Shown one piece after another: positions 1 to 7,520 of a stretch of 64,000 bases of DNA. Position 1 is the stretch's first letter, and each line of letters begins with the position of its first letter. Source of the DNA: Anaerolineae bacterium (lineage in GTDB: Bacteria > Chloroflexota > Anaerolineae > Promineifilales > Promineifilaceae); NCBI GenBank assembly GCA_030425205.1, contig JAUIAP010000004.1, positions 248,001-312,000 on the forward strand. Reading direction: 5' to 3'. The notes beneath the pieces are model-generated. The model worked only from the letters and a program-made list of their open reading frames with translations, was not told the DNA's origin and did no database searches. The translations under genes and the position numbers were made by a program.

Positions 1-1
1 G

Positions 2-361
2 ATCAGTGGGCAGCTAACCGACGTAGACGGCCAGCCACTCGCCAATGTTGAAGTGTTCCTCTATCGTCAATGGTCATCTCCCAGAGGTCAAACGGGCTGG
101 GGGCAAGAGAGTGCGCTCGTTCTGACCGACGCAAACGGCAACTATCGTTTTGATGATGTTGGGATCGGTGCGATATATACAACTGGCAACTTCCGCATTG
201 GGTTTGATGGGGCAAAAATTGGCTATGAGACGATCTATTATGGTGAAACGGATGTGTTCGATTCGGCCGAAATTGTCATTCTCACGCTCAATGACCTACA
301 CGCAACGGGCATCAACGCCGCGCTCGTTCACACAGGTTGCCAAATAAGCAATTGTCAATAA
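2..361 (+). CDS. C-terminal part of a secreted surface protein with a carboxypeptidase-regulatory-like (beta-sandwich) domain
   Basis: The reading frame is open from the left edge, so the start is outside the window. The visible 119 residues begin ISGQLTDVDGQPLANVEV and continue with TDANGNYRF, the pattern of carboxypeptidase regulatory-like or Cna-B-like beta-sandwich repeats found in exported adhesins and surface proteins. Two cysteines near the end (TGCQISNCQ) could form a disulfide, which fits an extracytoplasmic location. There is no membrane anchor at this end. Function beyond a structural or adhesive module cannot be judged from this fragment. It carries one TCGGCCGA octamer at 263, read as Ser-Ala-Glu. 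Confidence 0.7.
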   Translation: MSGQLTDVDGQPLANVEVFLYRQWSSPRGQTGWGQESALVLTDANGNYRFDDVGIGAIYTTGNFRIGFDGAKIGYETIYYGETDVFDSAEIVILTLNDLHATGINAALVHTGCQISNCQ

Positions 362-620
362 GAGTCAATGGGGGTGTTTGGCGTAAACAAACACCCCATG
401 TGCGAGGCTCACACAATTTACGGCCTTAAGCCATTTTCGCCACGAACTATAGAGCTTCAGAAAAATAGTGTTTCGGGAACAGGATTTCCCGAAACATGCG
501 TGCGTTAGACAGGTTTCGGGATTTGGAAACCCCGAAACATCGCTCCACATAATTATCTAAAGATCTATAACACAAATTGCACGATGCAAACCGCTTGTCC
601 GTGCAATTCATTTATTATCA
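362..620. repeat. Intergenic gap with two GTTTCGGG inverted repeats
   Basis: This gap separates the rightward surface-protein gene from the leftward lipoprotein gene, so the two converge. It holds an 11-bp inverted repeat (arms 469-479 and 486-496, TGTTTCGGGAA/TTCCCGAAACA) and a second 8-bp one (513-520 and 531-538, GTTTCGGG/CCCGAAAC). Neither is followed by a clear T-run, so they look more like a dispersed palindromic element than intrinsic terminators. A related motif (GTTTCGG...CCGAAAC) recurs at about 34821-34850. Confidence 0.5.
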
Positions 621-2291
621 TCAATGTTCAACGTCAATGATCAACGGGGCCACTTGATTTGCTGCAAGCAGCGCATTCTGCGTGTCGACAGTCGCTTGCG
701 AACTGCCAACATAGCCGCTCAGCATGCGCTGCAAGATGGGTGCAATCGTAAGCTGTTCGTAAATCGTCGTGCGCAGAACGCCATCATTCCAACGTTCACT
801 GGACGGCAGGTCATTTAGCAGAAGGTCTGTGATTTGTGGAGTGAAAAGCGTTTCGGCCGATGCGCACGCTGCTGTGCCACACGCCTCCCCACGCCGCAAC
901 GGCATTTCACGCCAAGCCACCAACTGATCGACCCCATCTCCATTTGTAACACGCAGCGGCACACGTCGCTCGGGCGCAAGCGCGATCCAATCGAGATAGG
1001 ACGCTTCATACCAGAGACTCAAAAAGTCGGTCGCCACTGGATCAGCATCGACGGTGATACCCCACAACGTCATTAGCGCAAAGTTTGCTGCGGTTGCGAA
1101 ATCAGATTGCCCCGTCAATTGGGTTGTGAAACCTGTATTTTCAACGAGAAAGTTTGGATTTTCGGCACAGGCTGCGCATGTTGGGGTGTAATCGGGATCA
1201 TAACCGGCCAACATCGGCAAGATCGACGGCGGCGCCATGATCATCGCCGTGCGTCCATCTAAATATGCCTTGAATGCCGTAACGTCCGTTTGATAGTCGG
1301 GTGGACTATATTGGTTAACCAAGCTGCGATAGAACTCCAGCGACGCAAGACAAGCTGGGTGCATAAAGCCAACAAAGCCATCATTATCGACGATGCGACA
1401 GCCATTGGCGGTGGCAACCCATTCAAAAACGCGCTGCGTACTGTAGCCATCCTGCTCCGTCGGCACAACGATGCCCGAAACCAAGTCACCGCGATCGAGT
1501 TCCTCATTGTCAAAATTGTAAAATGTATCAGCACCTGCTAACAGCGCATCAAACGTTGTCGGTGGAGCGAGCCCCGCCGCTGTGAACCAATCTTGACGAT
1601 AGAGCAGCAGATATTGCCAGCCATCGCTCGGAACGGCAACATATTCGTCATCTATCTGTTGCACAGTTGGCAACACACCCTGCATAAATGTCTCAGGCCC
1701 TAATGCCTGAATCAGCTCGTTGGCAGCCGCCGAATCGAGTACGCCATCGGCCACAAGACCAGCCGTTTGTTCATTGGTGTGCAAAATGAGATCGGGAAGT
1801 TGCTGCGTCAATTTTGCCGTTCCCGCCAGTTCAGTAACCTTCTGCGCTGGCAAATAGACAAACTGCACCTGTACGCCCGATTGGGCCGTGAACTGGCTGC
1901 CGACAGCCTCAGCAAGTGCGATGGTTGCAGCATCTGTCTCGTTGAGCCAAACGATTATGGGATCGGGAATGTCATCGGCAACGGTCAGCAGCTTTGTCGG
2001 AACAGGGGTGGGTGCGGCGAACGGCTCGTTCGTCGGCGAGGGAACGGGTGAGACAAGCAGCGTTTGTAACTGTGCCGCCTGTACCGTTTGTGTCGCAACG
2101 CGAGGTGGGTTAAGTAGCTCTTCAGGGGAACAGCCAACGAACAAAATAGTCAGTAGGGTGAGAAGAAGGAAGTTTAAAATAGGTCGATGATTGTTAATTG
2201 TTGTAGTCCCAGATAGCTGATTGCAATTAACCTGCAATCCACGTTTCGTCTGTCTACCGGTCACTGTGTCTTTTCCACTGTTCAATCTCAT
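621..2291 (-). CDS. ABC transporter extracellular solute-binding lipoprotein (family 1, sugar type)
   Basis: The 556-residue product has a hydrophobic stretch ending in a lipobox (LLTILFVGC, Cys near residue 54). It continues with a fold typical of sugar-binding family 1 proteins: PDLILHTNEQTAGL, then DGWQYLLLYRQDWF and the helical C-terminal lobe. It would be a lipid-anchored receptor capturing a sugar or similar solute outside the membrane. No permease or ATPase genes are adjacent, so the substrate is unknown. The start overlaps the coaX stop in an ATGA arrangement, which suggests translational coupling. The 30-odd residues before the hydrophobic core are unusually long and are encoded by a heptamer-like repeat (2191-2239), so the true start could lie further in. 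A short Thr/Pro-rich linker follows the lipid-modified Cys. Confidence 0.82.
   Translation of the reverse strand: MRLNSGKDTVTGRQTKRGLQVNCNQLSGTTTINNHRPILNFLLLTLLTILFVGCSPEELLNPPRVATQTVQAAQLQTLLVSPVPSPTNEPFAAPTPVPTKLLTVADDIPDPIIVWLNETDAATIALAEAVGSQFTAQSGVQVQFVYLPAQKVTELAGTAKLTQQLPDLILHTNEQTAGLVADGVLDSAAANELIQALGPETFMQGVLPTVQQIDDEYVAVPSDGWQYLLLYRQDWFTAAGLAPPTTFDALLAGADTFYNFDNEELDRGDLVSGIVVPTEQDGYSTQRVFEWVATANGCRIVDNDGFVGFMHPACLASLEFYRSLVNQYSPPDYQTDVTAFKAYLDGRTAMIMAPPSILPMLAGYDPDYTPTCAACAENPNFLVENTGFTTQLTGQSDFATAANFALMTLWGITVDADPVATDFLSLWYEASYLDWIALAPERRVPLRVTNGDGVDQLVAWREMPLRRGEACGTAACASAETLFTPQITDLLLNDLPSSERWNDGVLRTTIYEQLTIAPILQRMLSGYVGSSQATVDTQNALLAANQVAPLIIDVEH
2191..2239. repeat. Heptamer-type palindromic repeat in the 5' end of the lipoprotein gene
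   Basis: Arms GTTAATTG (2193-2200) and CAATTAAC (2224-2231) form an 8-bp inverted repeat, with seven-base spaced variants between them. It belongs to the same style of element as those at 5551, 9127, 20011, 45271, 52843 and 61639, but is more degenerate. Confidence 0.4.
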
Positions 2292-3067
2292 AAAGGGCCG
2301 TGATTACGGTCGCTAATGACCCGCAAGCCTGTCAATGTGAGCCACGGTTCGACATGATGGATCACGTTTGTATGGGGGGTAATGAGGCTGATCAGTCCGC
2401 CTGTGCCGATAACGATGGGGAATTGGCTAATTTCGGCCGATAATCGCGCTACCATCCCCTCAATCATGCTCACATAGCCAAAAATCAGCCCCGACTGCAC
2501 TGCATGGGTCGTATTGCGTCCCAATACCTGTGGAGGTGCTTCCAGTGCGACACGGCTCAACTGGGCAGCGCGACTCGCCAGTGCATCGGCCGCCAAACGC
2601 AAGCCCGGCGCAATCACAACGCCCAACAGGGCCGCGCGCTCATTGCGCACGGCCGTTACATCAAATGTGGTTGCCGTTCCCATGTCGATCACGATGGTTG
2701 GGTTACCGTAAAGATGGACAGCGGCGGCGGCATTGACGATTCGATCGGCCCCAACTTCGAGCGGATTCTCCGTCAGCACGTCGATGCCCGTGTCCATGTT
2801 CGCATCAATCTGCAACGCCGTGATGCCTAAATAGCGTTCGCTTACGTCTGCAAATGTCGCAGTGAGTGGGGGGACAACGCTCGATAGAACAACACGAGTA
2901 ACGCGATCACGCAGGTTACGCTCACGCAGGAGCGTCCGCAAACTGATCCAATATTCGTCAACTGTTTTTTCGTGAACTGTCCGCAGGCGCCATTGATGGG
3001 TCCAATCTTGACCATCCCATAGCCCCAGCGTGACGTTTGTGTTTCCAACATCAATTGCCAATAACAT
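2288..3067 (-). CDS. coaX: Type III pantothenate kinase
   Basis: The enzyme phosphorylates pantothenate, the first step of coenzyme A synthesis. It is a cytosolic ASKHA-fold kinase that usually needs a monovalent cation. The N-terminus MLLAIDVGNTNVTLGLWDG is the diagnostic phosphate-1 DxGNTN motif. Further in are NPLEVGADRIVNAAAA and IVIDMGTATTFDV (phosphate-2), then GTGGLISL (adenosine motif). Length is about 259 residues, normal for CoaX. An upstream in-frame ATG at 3103 exists, but the family starts right at MLLAID, so 3067 was chosen. The stop overlaps the start of the solute-binding lipoprotein by four bases. One octamer lies at 2433 (LSAEIS). Confidence 0.92.
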   Translation of the reverse strand: MLLAIDVGNTNVTLGLWDGQDWTHQWRLRTVHEKTVDEYWISLRTLLRERNLRDRVTRVVLSSVVPPLTATFADVSERYLGITALQIDANMDTGIDVLTENPLEVGADRIVNAAAAVHLYGNPTIVIDMGTATTFDVTAVRNERAALLGVVIAPGLRLAADALASRAAQLSRVALEAPPQVLGRNTTHAVQSGLIFGYVSMIEGMVARLSAEISQFPIVIGTGGLISLITPHTNVIHHVEPWLTLTGLRVISDRNHGPL

Positions 3068-3130
3068 GGAGGGGATTGTAGGTGGACGAAAATGAAGGGG
3101 CAACAGAACAGAGGTGATTGGAAGCGATGT

Positions 3131-3718
3131 CTAAGCGTCGTGTCGCGGCTGGTTTTCACGCCGCAAGGGGAACTGACCTTTCCACTCAGACCGCAAAATG
3201 GCAAAGATGAGATCATCGACCCACTCACCTTTGTACAAAAGACTCTGGCGGAAGTGGGCTTCTTGGCACATACCCACTTTCTTGACCAATGCGATTGATG
3301 CCGCATTGGTGGGGTCGATGGACGCGATGATGCGATGTTTTTGCAGCGCACCAAACAGGTGGTCGATGAGGGTCGAAAGTGCCTCACTGCCGTAACCGAA
3401 TCGCTGATAGCTAGGCGCAATTGTGATGCCCAGTTCGACGGTCTGGCTGGCTTCTTCGAGAAAATGGATGCCGATATCCCCAATTAGGCGCGGTGTGTTA
3501 TCGGCCGAATATATCCCAACCTGAAACCACGAATTCGGCTCGTCAAACACACTCGCCTGATTTGCCGTGATAAATTCGACCACCTCATCTAACCCCGCTG
3601 GTTCCCACTCCTGAAAGCGCGTCACGGCGGGATCAGAGCGATAGGCGAAAAGCGCGGGCGCATCATCCTGCCCCATGCGCTTGATGATCAATCGTTTGCT
3701 GCGCAGATCGATTTCCAT
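3131..3718 (-). CDS. GNAT family N-acetyltransferase (RimJ/RimL-like)
   Basis: From MEIDLRSKRLIIKRM onward this is a RimJ/RimL-type acetyl-CoA dependent acetyltransferase of about 195 residues. The N-terminal R.RL.I... strand is followed by IGDIGIHFLEEASQTVELGITI, then SYQRFGYGSEALSTL (the acetyl-CoA pyrophosphate loop, in the family's Q/R-x-x-G-x-G/A position). The late DPTNAASIALVKKVGM is the usual NxxS...LEK-like motif. The substrate cannot be predicted; these enzymes acetylate protein N-termini, antibiotics or small amines. The upstream in-frame extension to 3859 overlaps the neighbouring gene and does not look like protein. It is probably in one operon with the GNAT-VOC gene and the EamA exporter. 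Confidence 0.8.
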   Translation of the reverse strand: MEIDLRSKRLIIKRMGQDDAPALFAYRSDPAVTRFQEWEPAGLDEVVEFITANQASVFDEPNSWFQVGIYSADNTPRLIGDIGIHFLEEASQTVELGITIAPSYQRFGYGSEALSTLIDHLFGALQKHRIIASIDPTNAASIALVKKVGMCQEAHFRQSLLYKGEWVDDLIFAILRSEWKGQFPLRRENQPRHDA

Positions 3719-3725
3719 GCTTATC

Positions 3726-4646
3726 TCAAATATTCGTGGCAAAAACCAAGGTGTGACCACTATTGTCACGAACCACAAACTCGCGCATCCCCCACGGCTG
3801 ATCGGTTGGAGCCGAGACAATCTCAACCCCACGGCTGCGATAGCTTGCGTGCAGCACATCGATCTGCGTGTCGATCACGAAGTAGAGATAGCTTGCAGCC
3901 GTTAGATCGCGCTCGGGCGGAACCTGCGACAACTGAATAGTAACGACGTTACCCGTCCATTCACCGGCCGAAACGCCAGCATGCGTGGCTGGATCGCCAA
4001 ACATAAAGTCGATTTGAAAGCCCAGCTTGTCACGATAGTACAGCGCGGCCGCACCCACATCATGCACCATCAGCACGGGTTCGACACGGAAAAATCGCGC
4101 CGCCTTTGCCCCTTCATTCAAAGCCTCTCCGCGCCATTCGGTCGCCAGCATGCCATAAACGTACATAAAATGGTACGTCTCCTCATGACTATAGCGTTGC
4201 GGAATGCGCCCTTTGAGCTTGAAATCCAGCTTCTGCGCGACGCGCTGGGAGGCAATATTGGCTTCATTGATCCACAGTTCGACGCGATCATAGCCTAACT
4301 CTTCAAACCCAAGTGCCAACGCAGCCCGACACGCTTCTGGCGCATAGCCTTGACCCCAGTAGTCGGGATGCACCATGTAGCCCATGCCGGGAAAGCGAGT
4401 CTCGCCCAAAAAGTTGACATAGCCGATTAGCTTATCGCTCGTCTTTAACTTAATCGCCCAATAGATTGCCCCTTCTCTGGACATATCCATCCCAAACGCT
4501 GCGACCGTCTGCTCAACAGTCGTGTGCACGGGCGTCGGCATGTAGCGCATGGCAATGTCACGGCTATGCATTTCAAAAAAGTCTGGTGCGTCACTGATTG
4601 TGATCGGGTGCAACGTCAGCCGCGCTGTGTTCAATATCTTGGTCAT
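3726..4646 (-). CDS. Fusion of a GNAT acetyltransferase and a VOC (glyoxalase-like) domain
   Basis: Residues 1 to about 178 form a RimJ/RimL-type acetyltransferase (TARLTLHPIT at the start, DYWGQGYAPEACRAAL as the acetyl-CoA loop, NEANIASQRVAQKLDF near its end). Residues about 185-306 form a vicinal-oxygen-chelate domain (EPVLMVHDVGAAALYYRDKLGF ... WGMREFVVRDNSGHTLVF). VOC domains act in glyoxalases, dioxygenases and antibiotic-binding proteins. Such a fusion suggests both halves act on the same small molecule, for example in modifying or sequestering a drug or reactive aldehyde; that is inference. The start overlaps the stop of the EamA gene (ATGA), so the exporter and this protein are probably made together. 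Confidence 0.8.
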   Translation of the reverse strand: MTKILNTARLTLHPITISDAPDFFEMHSRDIAMRYMPTPVHTTVEQTVAAFGMDMSREGAIYWAIKLKTSDKLIGYVNFLGETRFPGMGYMVHPDYWGQGYAPEACRAALALGFEELGYDRVELWINEANIASQRVAQKLDFKLKGRIPQRYSHEETYHFMYVYGMLATEWRGEALNEGAKAARFFRVEPVLMVHDVGAAALYYRDKLGFQIDFMFGDPATHAGVSAGEWTGNVVTIQLSQVPPERDLTAASYLYFVIDTQIDVLHASYRSRGVEIVSAPTDQPWGMREFVVRDNSGHTLVFATNI

Positions 4647-5545
4647 GTTGTGCTCCTGTCATTGGTTCGACTACTCAATACGATTCCACACAAAATAAGA
4701 ATGCCGCCAAGAATTGTATAACTGGTTGGTATTTCGCGAAAGATAAAGAGGGCAAGGATACTTGCGCCGACTGGTTCGGCGATTGCGGTAAGGGTGACGT
4801 AGGCCGCTGGCAGATAGCCAAGCGCATAGTTAAACGAAGAGTGTCCCATCAGCTGGGGAACGGCAGCAATCAGGAAAAAGAGCGCGAAGATTGATGGTGA
4901 ATAGGCAAAGATCGGTTGACCGCTGCCAATGGCGGCGAGCATGAGGGTGATGGCGGCAATCCCATAAACGAGGGTGATGTAGGGGATAAGGGAGAGGGTT
5001 GCGCGGAGTTTTCGGCCGATAATCAAATAGCCCGCCGCCGCAATCGCCCCAATCACCGCCAAGCCATTCCCAAGCAGTGGATTCTGCCCAACGCCACCTA
5101 AATCATTCGCCGCGATCAAAACGCTGCCAACCAATGCCAAGCCAATGCCGACCTTTGTCGCCCGCGTCAACCCTTCCCGCAACAAGAATGGCGACGCAAT
5201 CGCCACCCATAACGGCACAGTTGCAACCAATGCGCTCGCCGCTGCCACCGATGTGTAGTCAAGCGATGCAATCCACGCGGCAAAATGCACGGCCAACAGC
5301 ACGCCCGACAAAATTGCCGGCAGCCATGCATCACGCTTGAGCTGGCGCACCTCCTCCGCATGTCGCAACACACAAATTGGCAATAGGATCAAGGTTGCAA
5401 TCGTCAAGCGCCAAGCTGCAATGACGAGCGATGGCACCGCTTCATTCTGGGCAAGGCGAATCAAGATTGCGGCCACCGAAATGGCAAAGATTCCTATTGT
5501 GAGAACGAAAATGGGAGAGACAGGGGGGGAAGAGGGTTGTTTCAA
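4643..5545 (-). CDS. EamA/DMT family transporter (10-TM metabolite exporter)
   Basis: A 300-residue, very hydrophobic protein with about ten transmembrane helices in two EamA repeats. The first repeat starts FVLTIGIFAISVAAILIRLAQ and the second AVIGAIAAAGYLIIGRKL. The conserved AEPVGASILALFIFREIPT near the end is typical of this family. These permeases export amino acids, nucleotides or related metabolites. It appears to start with TTG at 5545. It is the first gene of a probable three-gene operon with the GNAT-VOC fusion and the GNAT gene downstream. A heptamer-repeat element lies directly upstream (5551-5599). One octamer occurs at 5012 (IIGRKL). Confidence 0.85.
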   Translation of the reverse strand: MKQPSSPPVSPIFVLTIGIFAISVAAILIRLAQNEAVPSLVIAAWRLTIATLILLPICVLRHAEEVRQLKRDAWLPAILSGVLLAVHFAAWIASLDYTSVAAASALVATVPLWVAIASPFLLREGLTRATKVGIGLALVGSVLIAANDLGGVGQNPLLGNGLAVIGAIAAAGYLIIGRKLRATLSLIPYITLVYGIAAITLMLAAIGSGQPIFAYSPSIFALFFLIAAVPQLMGHSSFNYALGYLPAAYVTLTAIAEPVGASILALFIFREIPTSYTILGGILILCGIVLSSRTNDRSTT

Positions 5546-5550
5546 CGAGG

Positions 5551-5599
5551 TAAAGCGTAAAACGCAATGCGTAAGATCATTACGTTTTACGTTTTACGC
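5551..5599. repeat. Heptamer-periodic palindromic intergenic repeat
   Basis: The sequence divides cleanly into seven consecutive heptamers: TAAAGCG, TAAAACG, CAATGCG, TAAGATC, ATTACGT, TTTACGT, TTTACGC. The first and last units are inverted copies, giving a 10-bp inverted repeat (5555-5564 with 5590-5599). It sits between the DUF3105 lipoprotein stop and the start of the EamA gene. Confidence 0.65.
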
Positions 5600-5623
5600 A
5601 ACTTTACAAAGACATGCAGTTAT

Positions 5624-6241
5624 CTAACCATCCATCGTCTGTATACCGCTCGCGCAGTTCGCCTCTAGCTCTGGCGTTTGGGGGCCACGCGCGAAGTTGT
5701 TGATAAACTCTTGGATGCGCGGATCATCGGCCGAATCCACCTCTAACTGCACCGCCCACGCCGTTAAGACGACTGGGCTACGCAAGTTGGGATAGGGACT
5801 CAATATAGTGGATGTCACAGAGTTAGCGGCACGCTCTAACTTGTCAACGTCAGCGGCTGGCAAATCTTCCTGATACGTGATCCACACTGCCCCATGTTCC
5901 ATCGAGTGCAACACATATTGAGCGCGGATAGGATCAGCATAGATCCCGCACTTTTGCCACGTTGGATTATGCGTCCCGCCCGTTGGTGGCAAACTGTCAT
6001 ACTCATAGTTGATCTCGCTGCTGTGATCACGTCCCGGCTGAATATCATCAACAACAGAGCCGTCTGGCGCAACGGCACGAACGCGATCCAATACGCTACC
6101 AGCCACGGAAGTCTGTGTTACAACAAAGGCGGTCGCTTGGGCTTCCTGCGTCGCCTGAATGTCCGCCACGGAGATCGGCTCGCTGCCACATGCGGCCAAC
6201 AAAATCATTATCAAACTAAACAAAAAGGTCAATTTCTTCAT
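5624..6241 (-). CDS. DUF3105 lipoprotein
   Basis: The product starts MKKLTFLFSLIMILLAACG, a lipoprotein signal with lipobox LLAAC, so it should be anchored on the outer face of the membrane. The mature part matches DUF3105: YDSLPPTGGTHNPTWQKCGIY, then HSMEHGAVWITYQ and FINNFARGPQTPE. The conserved His/Glu/Cys residues suggest metal or ligand binding, but no function is established. The start at 6241 is favoured because AGGA sits six bases upstream; MKMKK at 6247 is the alternative. A recR terminator hairpin lies just upstream. Octamer at 5727 (DSADDP). Confidence 0.8.
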   Translation of the reverse strand: MKKLTFLFSLIMILLAACGSEPISVADIQATQEAQATAFVVTQTSVAGSVLDRVRAVAPDGSVVDDIQPGRDHSSEINYEYDSLPPTGGTHNPTWQKCGIYADPIRAQYVLHSMEHGAVWITYQEDLPAADVDKLERAANSVTSTILSPYPNLRSPVVLTAWAVQLEVDSADDPRIQEFINNFARGPQTPELEANCASGIQTMDG

Positions 6242-6255
6242 CTTCATTCCTGTTA

Positions 6256-6282
6256 CAAAAAGCGGATGGTTTGCCATCCGCC
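6256..6282 (-). terminator. Intrinsic terminator of the dnaX-ybaB-recR operon
   Basis: Read on the minus strand, GGCGGATGG pairs with CCATCCGCT (plus-strand arms 6274-6282 and 6261-6269) around a CAAA loop. TTTTTGT follows at once. It lies downstream of the recR stop and upstream of the DUF3105 start. Confidence 0.8.
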
Positions 6283-6346
6283 TCGTTTTACTAACCAAAT
6301 TATATGAACTTTTGGCGCAAATGCGTCGATTAGTAGGTTTAGTTAA

Positions 6347-6952
6347 TCAAAGCTCACTGCGCCCTTCGAGCGCACGTCCTAGCGTCACTTCATCGGTGTA
6401 TTCGATGTCGCCACCAACGGGTAAACCACGCGCCAGCCGCGTGATGCGTAAGCCGCTATCACTCAGTCGCATCTGTAAATAGCGTGCCGTCGTATCCCCT
6501 TCAAGCGTCGCGTTGGTTGCAATGATCATCTCCGTGAACTCGCTCCCGTCGATGCGATCGATCAACTCATTGATTTTAAGATCATCGGGGCCAATCCCCT
6601 CAACAGGCGAGATTGCTCCATGCAGGACATGATATTTGCCCAAGAATGCACGTGAGCGTTCGATGGCAACGACATCAAGCGGCTCCTCGACGACGCACAG
6701 CAACGTCTTGTTGCGCTCCTCGTCGGTGCACACCTCACAAGGATTCTGCTCGGTGATATTCTGACAAATCGAACAATACTGTGTGCTTTCCTTGAGAATT
6801 GCCAACGACTCCGCCAAATCAGTCGCCAACGTCGGATCGCTGCCGCGCAGCAAATAAAACGTTAGACGCGATGCGGATTTAGGGCCTACACCGGGTAGAC
6901 GCGAGAGGTCATTGATCAGGCGTTGGACAGATTTTGGGAGAACGTTTGCCAT
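6347..6952 (-). CDS. recR: Recombination mediator protein RecR
   Basis: RecR is a ring-forming DNA-binding protein that works with RecO/RecF to load RecA at gaps. The 201 residues show all parts: an N-terminal helix-hairpin-helix (LINDLSRLPGVGPKSASRL), a four-cysteine zinc finger (CSICQNITEQNPCEVC), and a Toprim domain (LLCVVEEPLDVVAIERSRAF). The C-terminal part TRLARGLPVGGDIEYTDEVTL carries the conserved GLPVGGDLEY sequence. Length is standard. It is the last gene of the dnaX-ybaB-recR cluster, an order conserved in many bacteria. Confidence 0.95.
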   Translation of the reverse strand: MANVLPKSVQRLINDLSRLPGVGPKSASRLTFYLLRGSDPTLATDLAESLAILKESTQYCSICQNITEQNPCEVCTDEERNKTLLCVVEEPLDVVAIERSRAFLGKYHVLHGAISPVEGIGPDDLKINELIDRIDGSEFTEMIIATNATLEGDTTARYLQMRLSDSGLRITRLARGLPVGGDIEYTDEVTLGRALEGRSEL

Positions 6953-6984
6953 ATTTTTGGTTCACTGAAATCAGCTAATAGCGG

Positions 6985-7015
6985 GCGGTAAACAGTTAAA
7001 TGACTGTTTACGGCT
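6985..7015. repeat. GTAAACAGT inverted repeat between ybaB and recR
   Basis: Nine-base arms GTAAACAGT (6988-6996) and ACTGTTTAC (7003-7011) enclose a six-base loop. There is no T-run. The words are the same as in the heptamer-type element at 61639-61730, so it may be a short member of that family. Confidence 0.45.
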
Positions 7016-7028
7016 GAACGTGGGCTGA

Positions 7029-7397
7029 CTAAAGCCCTAGTCCACCCAACAAGTCATCCATCCCCAATCCACCCGTAATCCCTTCCATCTGTCCTGCTGC
7101 CATCTCTTGCGACTTTTCAATCGCTTCATTCATGGCGACAAGCATCATATCTTGGAAGAATTCAACGTCTTCAGGATCGAGAACTTCTGGTTTGATTTCA
7201 ATTGATTTGACACGCTGATGGCCGCTAATTGTAATGGTGATTGCGCCGCCACCAGAGGAAACAGTCACAAATTCATTTTCAAGATTCTTTTGGGACGCAG
7301 CCATTTGCTCTTGCATCTGTTGCAGTTGTGCCATCATACCGCCCTGCGCTGGGGGTTTTGCCTTTTTGGGTTTGCCGCGAAATGATCGTTTTGCCAT
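7029..7397 (-). CDS. YbaB/EbfC family nucleoid-associated protein
   Basis: Small DNA-binding dimer of the YbaB/EbfC family, which coats the nucleoid. At 122 residues it is slightly long because of a basic N-terminal tail (MAKRSFRGKPKKAKPPAQGG). The family core follows: MMAQLQQMQEQMAASQKNLE, then the beta hairpin VSSGGGAITITISGHQRVKSI and KPEVLDPEDVEFFQDMM. The C-terminus is Gly/Met rich (GITGGLGMDDLLGGLG), as is usual. It sits between dnaX and recR, the classic location. Confidence 0.92.
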   Translation of the reverse strand: MAKRSFRGKPKKAKPPAQGGMMAQLQQMQEQMAASQKNLENEFVTVSSGGGAITITISGHQRVKSIEIKPEVLDPEDVEFFQDMMLVAMNEAIEKSQEMAAGQMEGITGGLGMDDLLGGLGL

Positions 7398-7477
7398 GTT
7401 GATTTTTCTCCGAAAGAAGGGTAATGCGAAGCAATTCGCCTAACCCTAACTGATGTTTTTTACAATGCCGCCTAAAT

Positions 7478-7520
7478 CGCGGACAGCAGCTTCAAGCTCT
7501 GCCCGCGTTATGCTTTTGGG
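7478..7520 (-). promoter_or_regulatory. Candidate -1 programmed ribosomal frameshift signal at the end of dnaX
   Basis: On the minus strand dnaX ends ACT CCC CCA AAA GCA TAA. The bases C CCA AAA (7520-7514) are a canonical X XXY YYZ slippery heptamer in the correct phase. After a 6-base spacer (GCATAA) there is a stem-loop (7507-7478): CGCGGGCAGAGC pairs with GCTGCTGTCCGCG around TTGAA, 12 pairs with one G-U and one bulged G. A -1 slip would bypass the TAA and read 22 more codons (SITRAELEAAVRDLGG, IVKNIS) to a TAG at 7446-7448. The extension looks like the usual DnaX tail. A sequencing indel in the C5A4 run is the main alternative. Confidence 0.55.

Noticed and set aside
2581..2600. TCGGCCGC and GCGGCCGC strings as extra copies of the octamer
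   Set aside because: They differ at one or both end bases, lack the A/T flanks, and occur only at scattered places; they were not counted.
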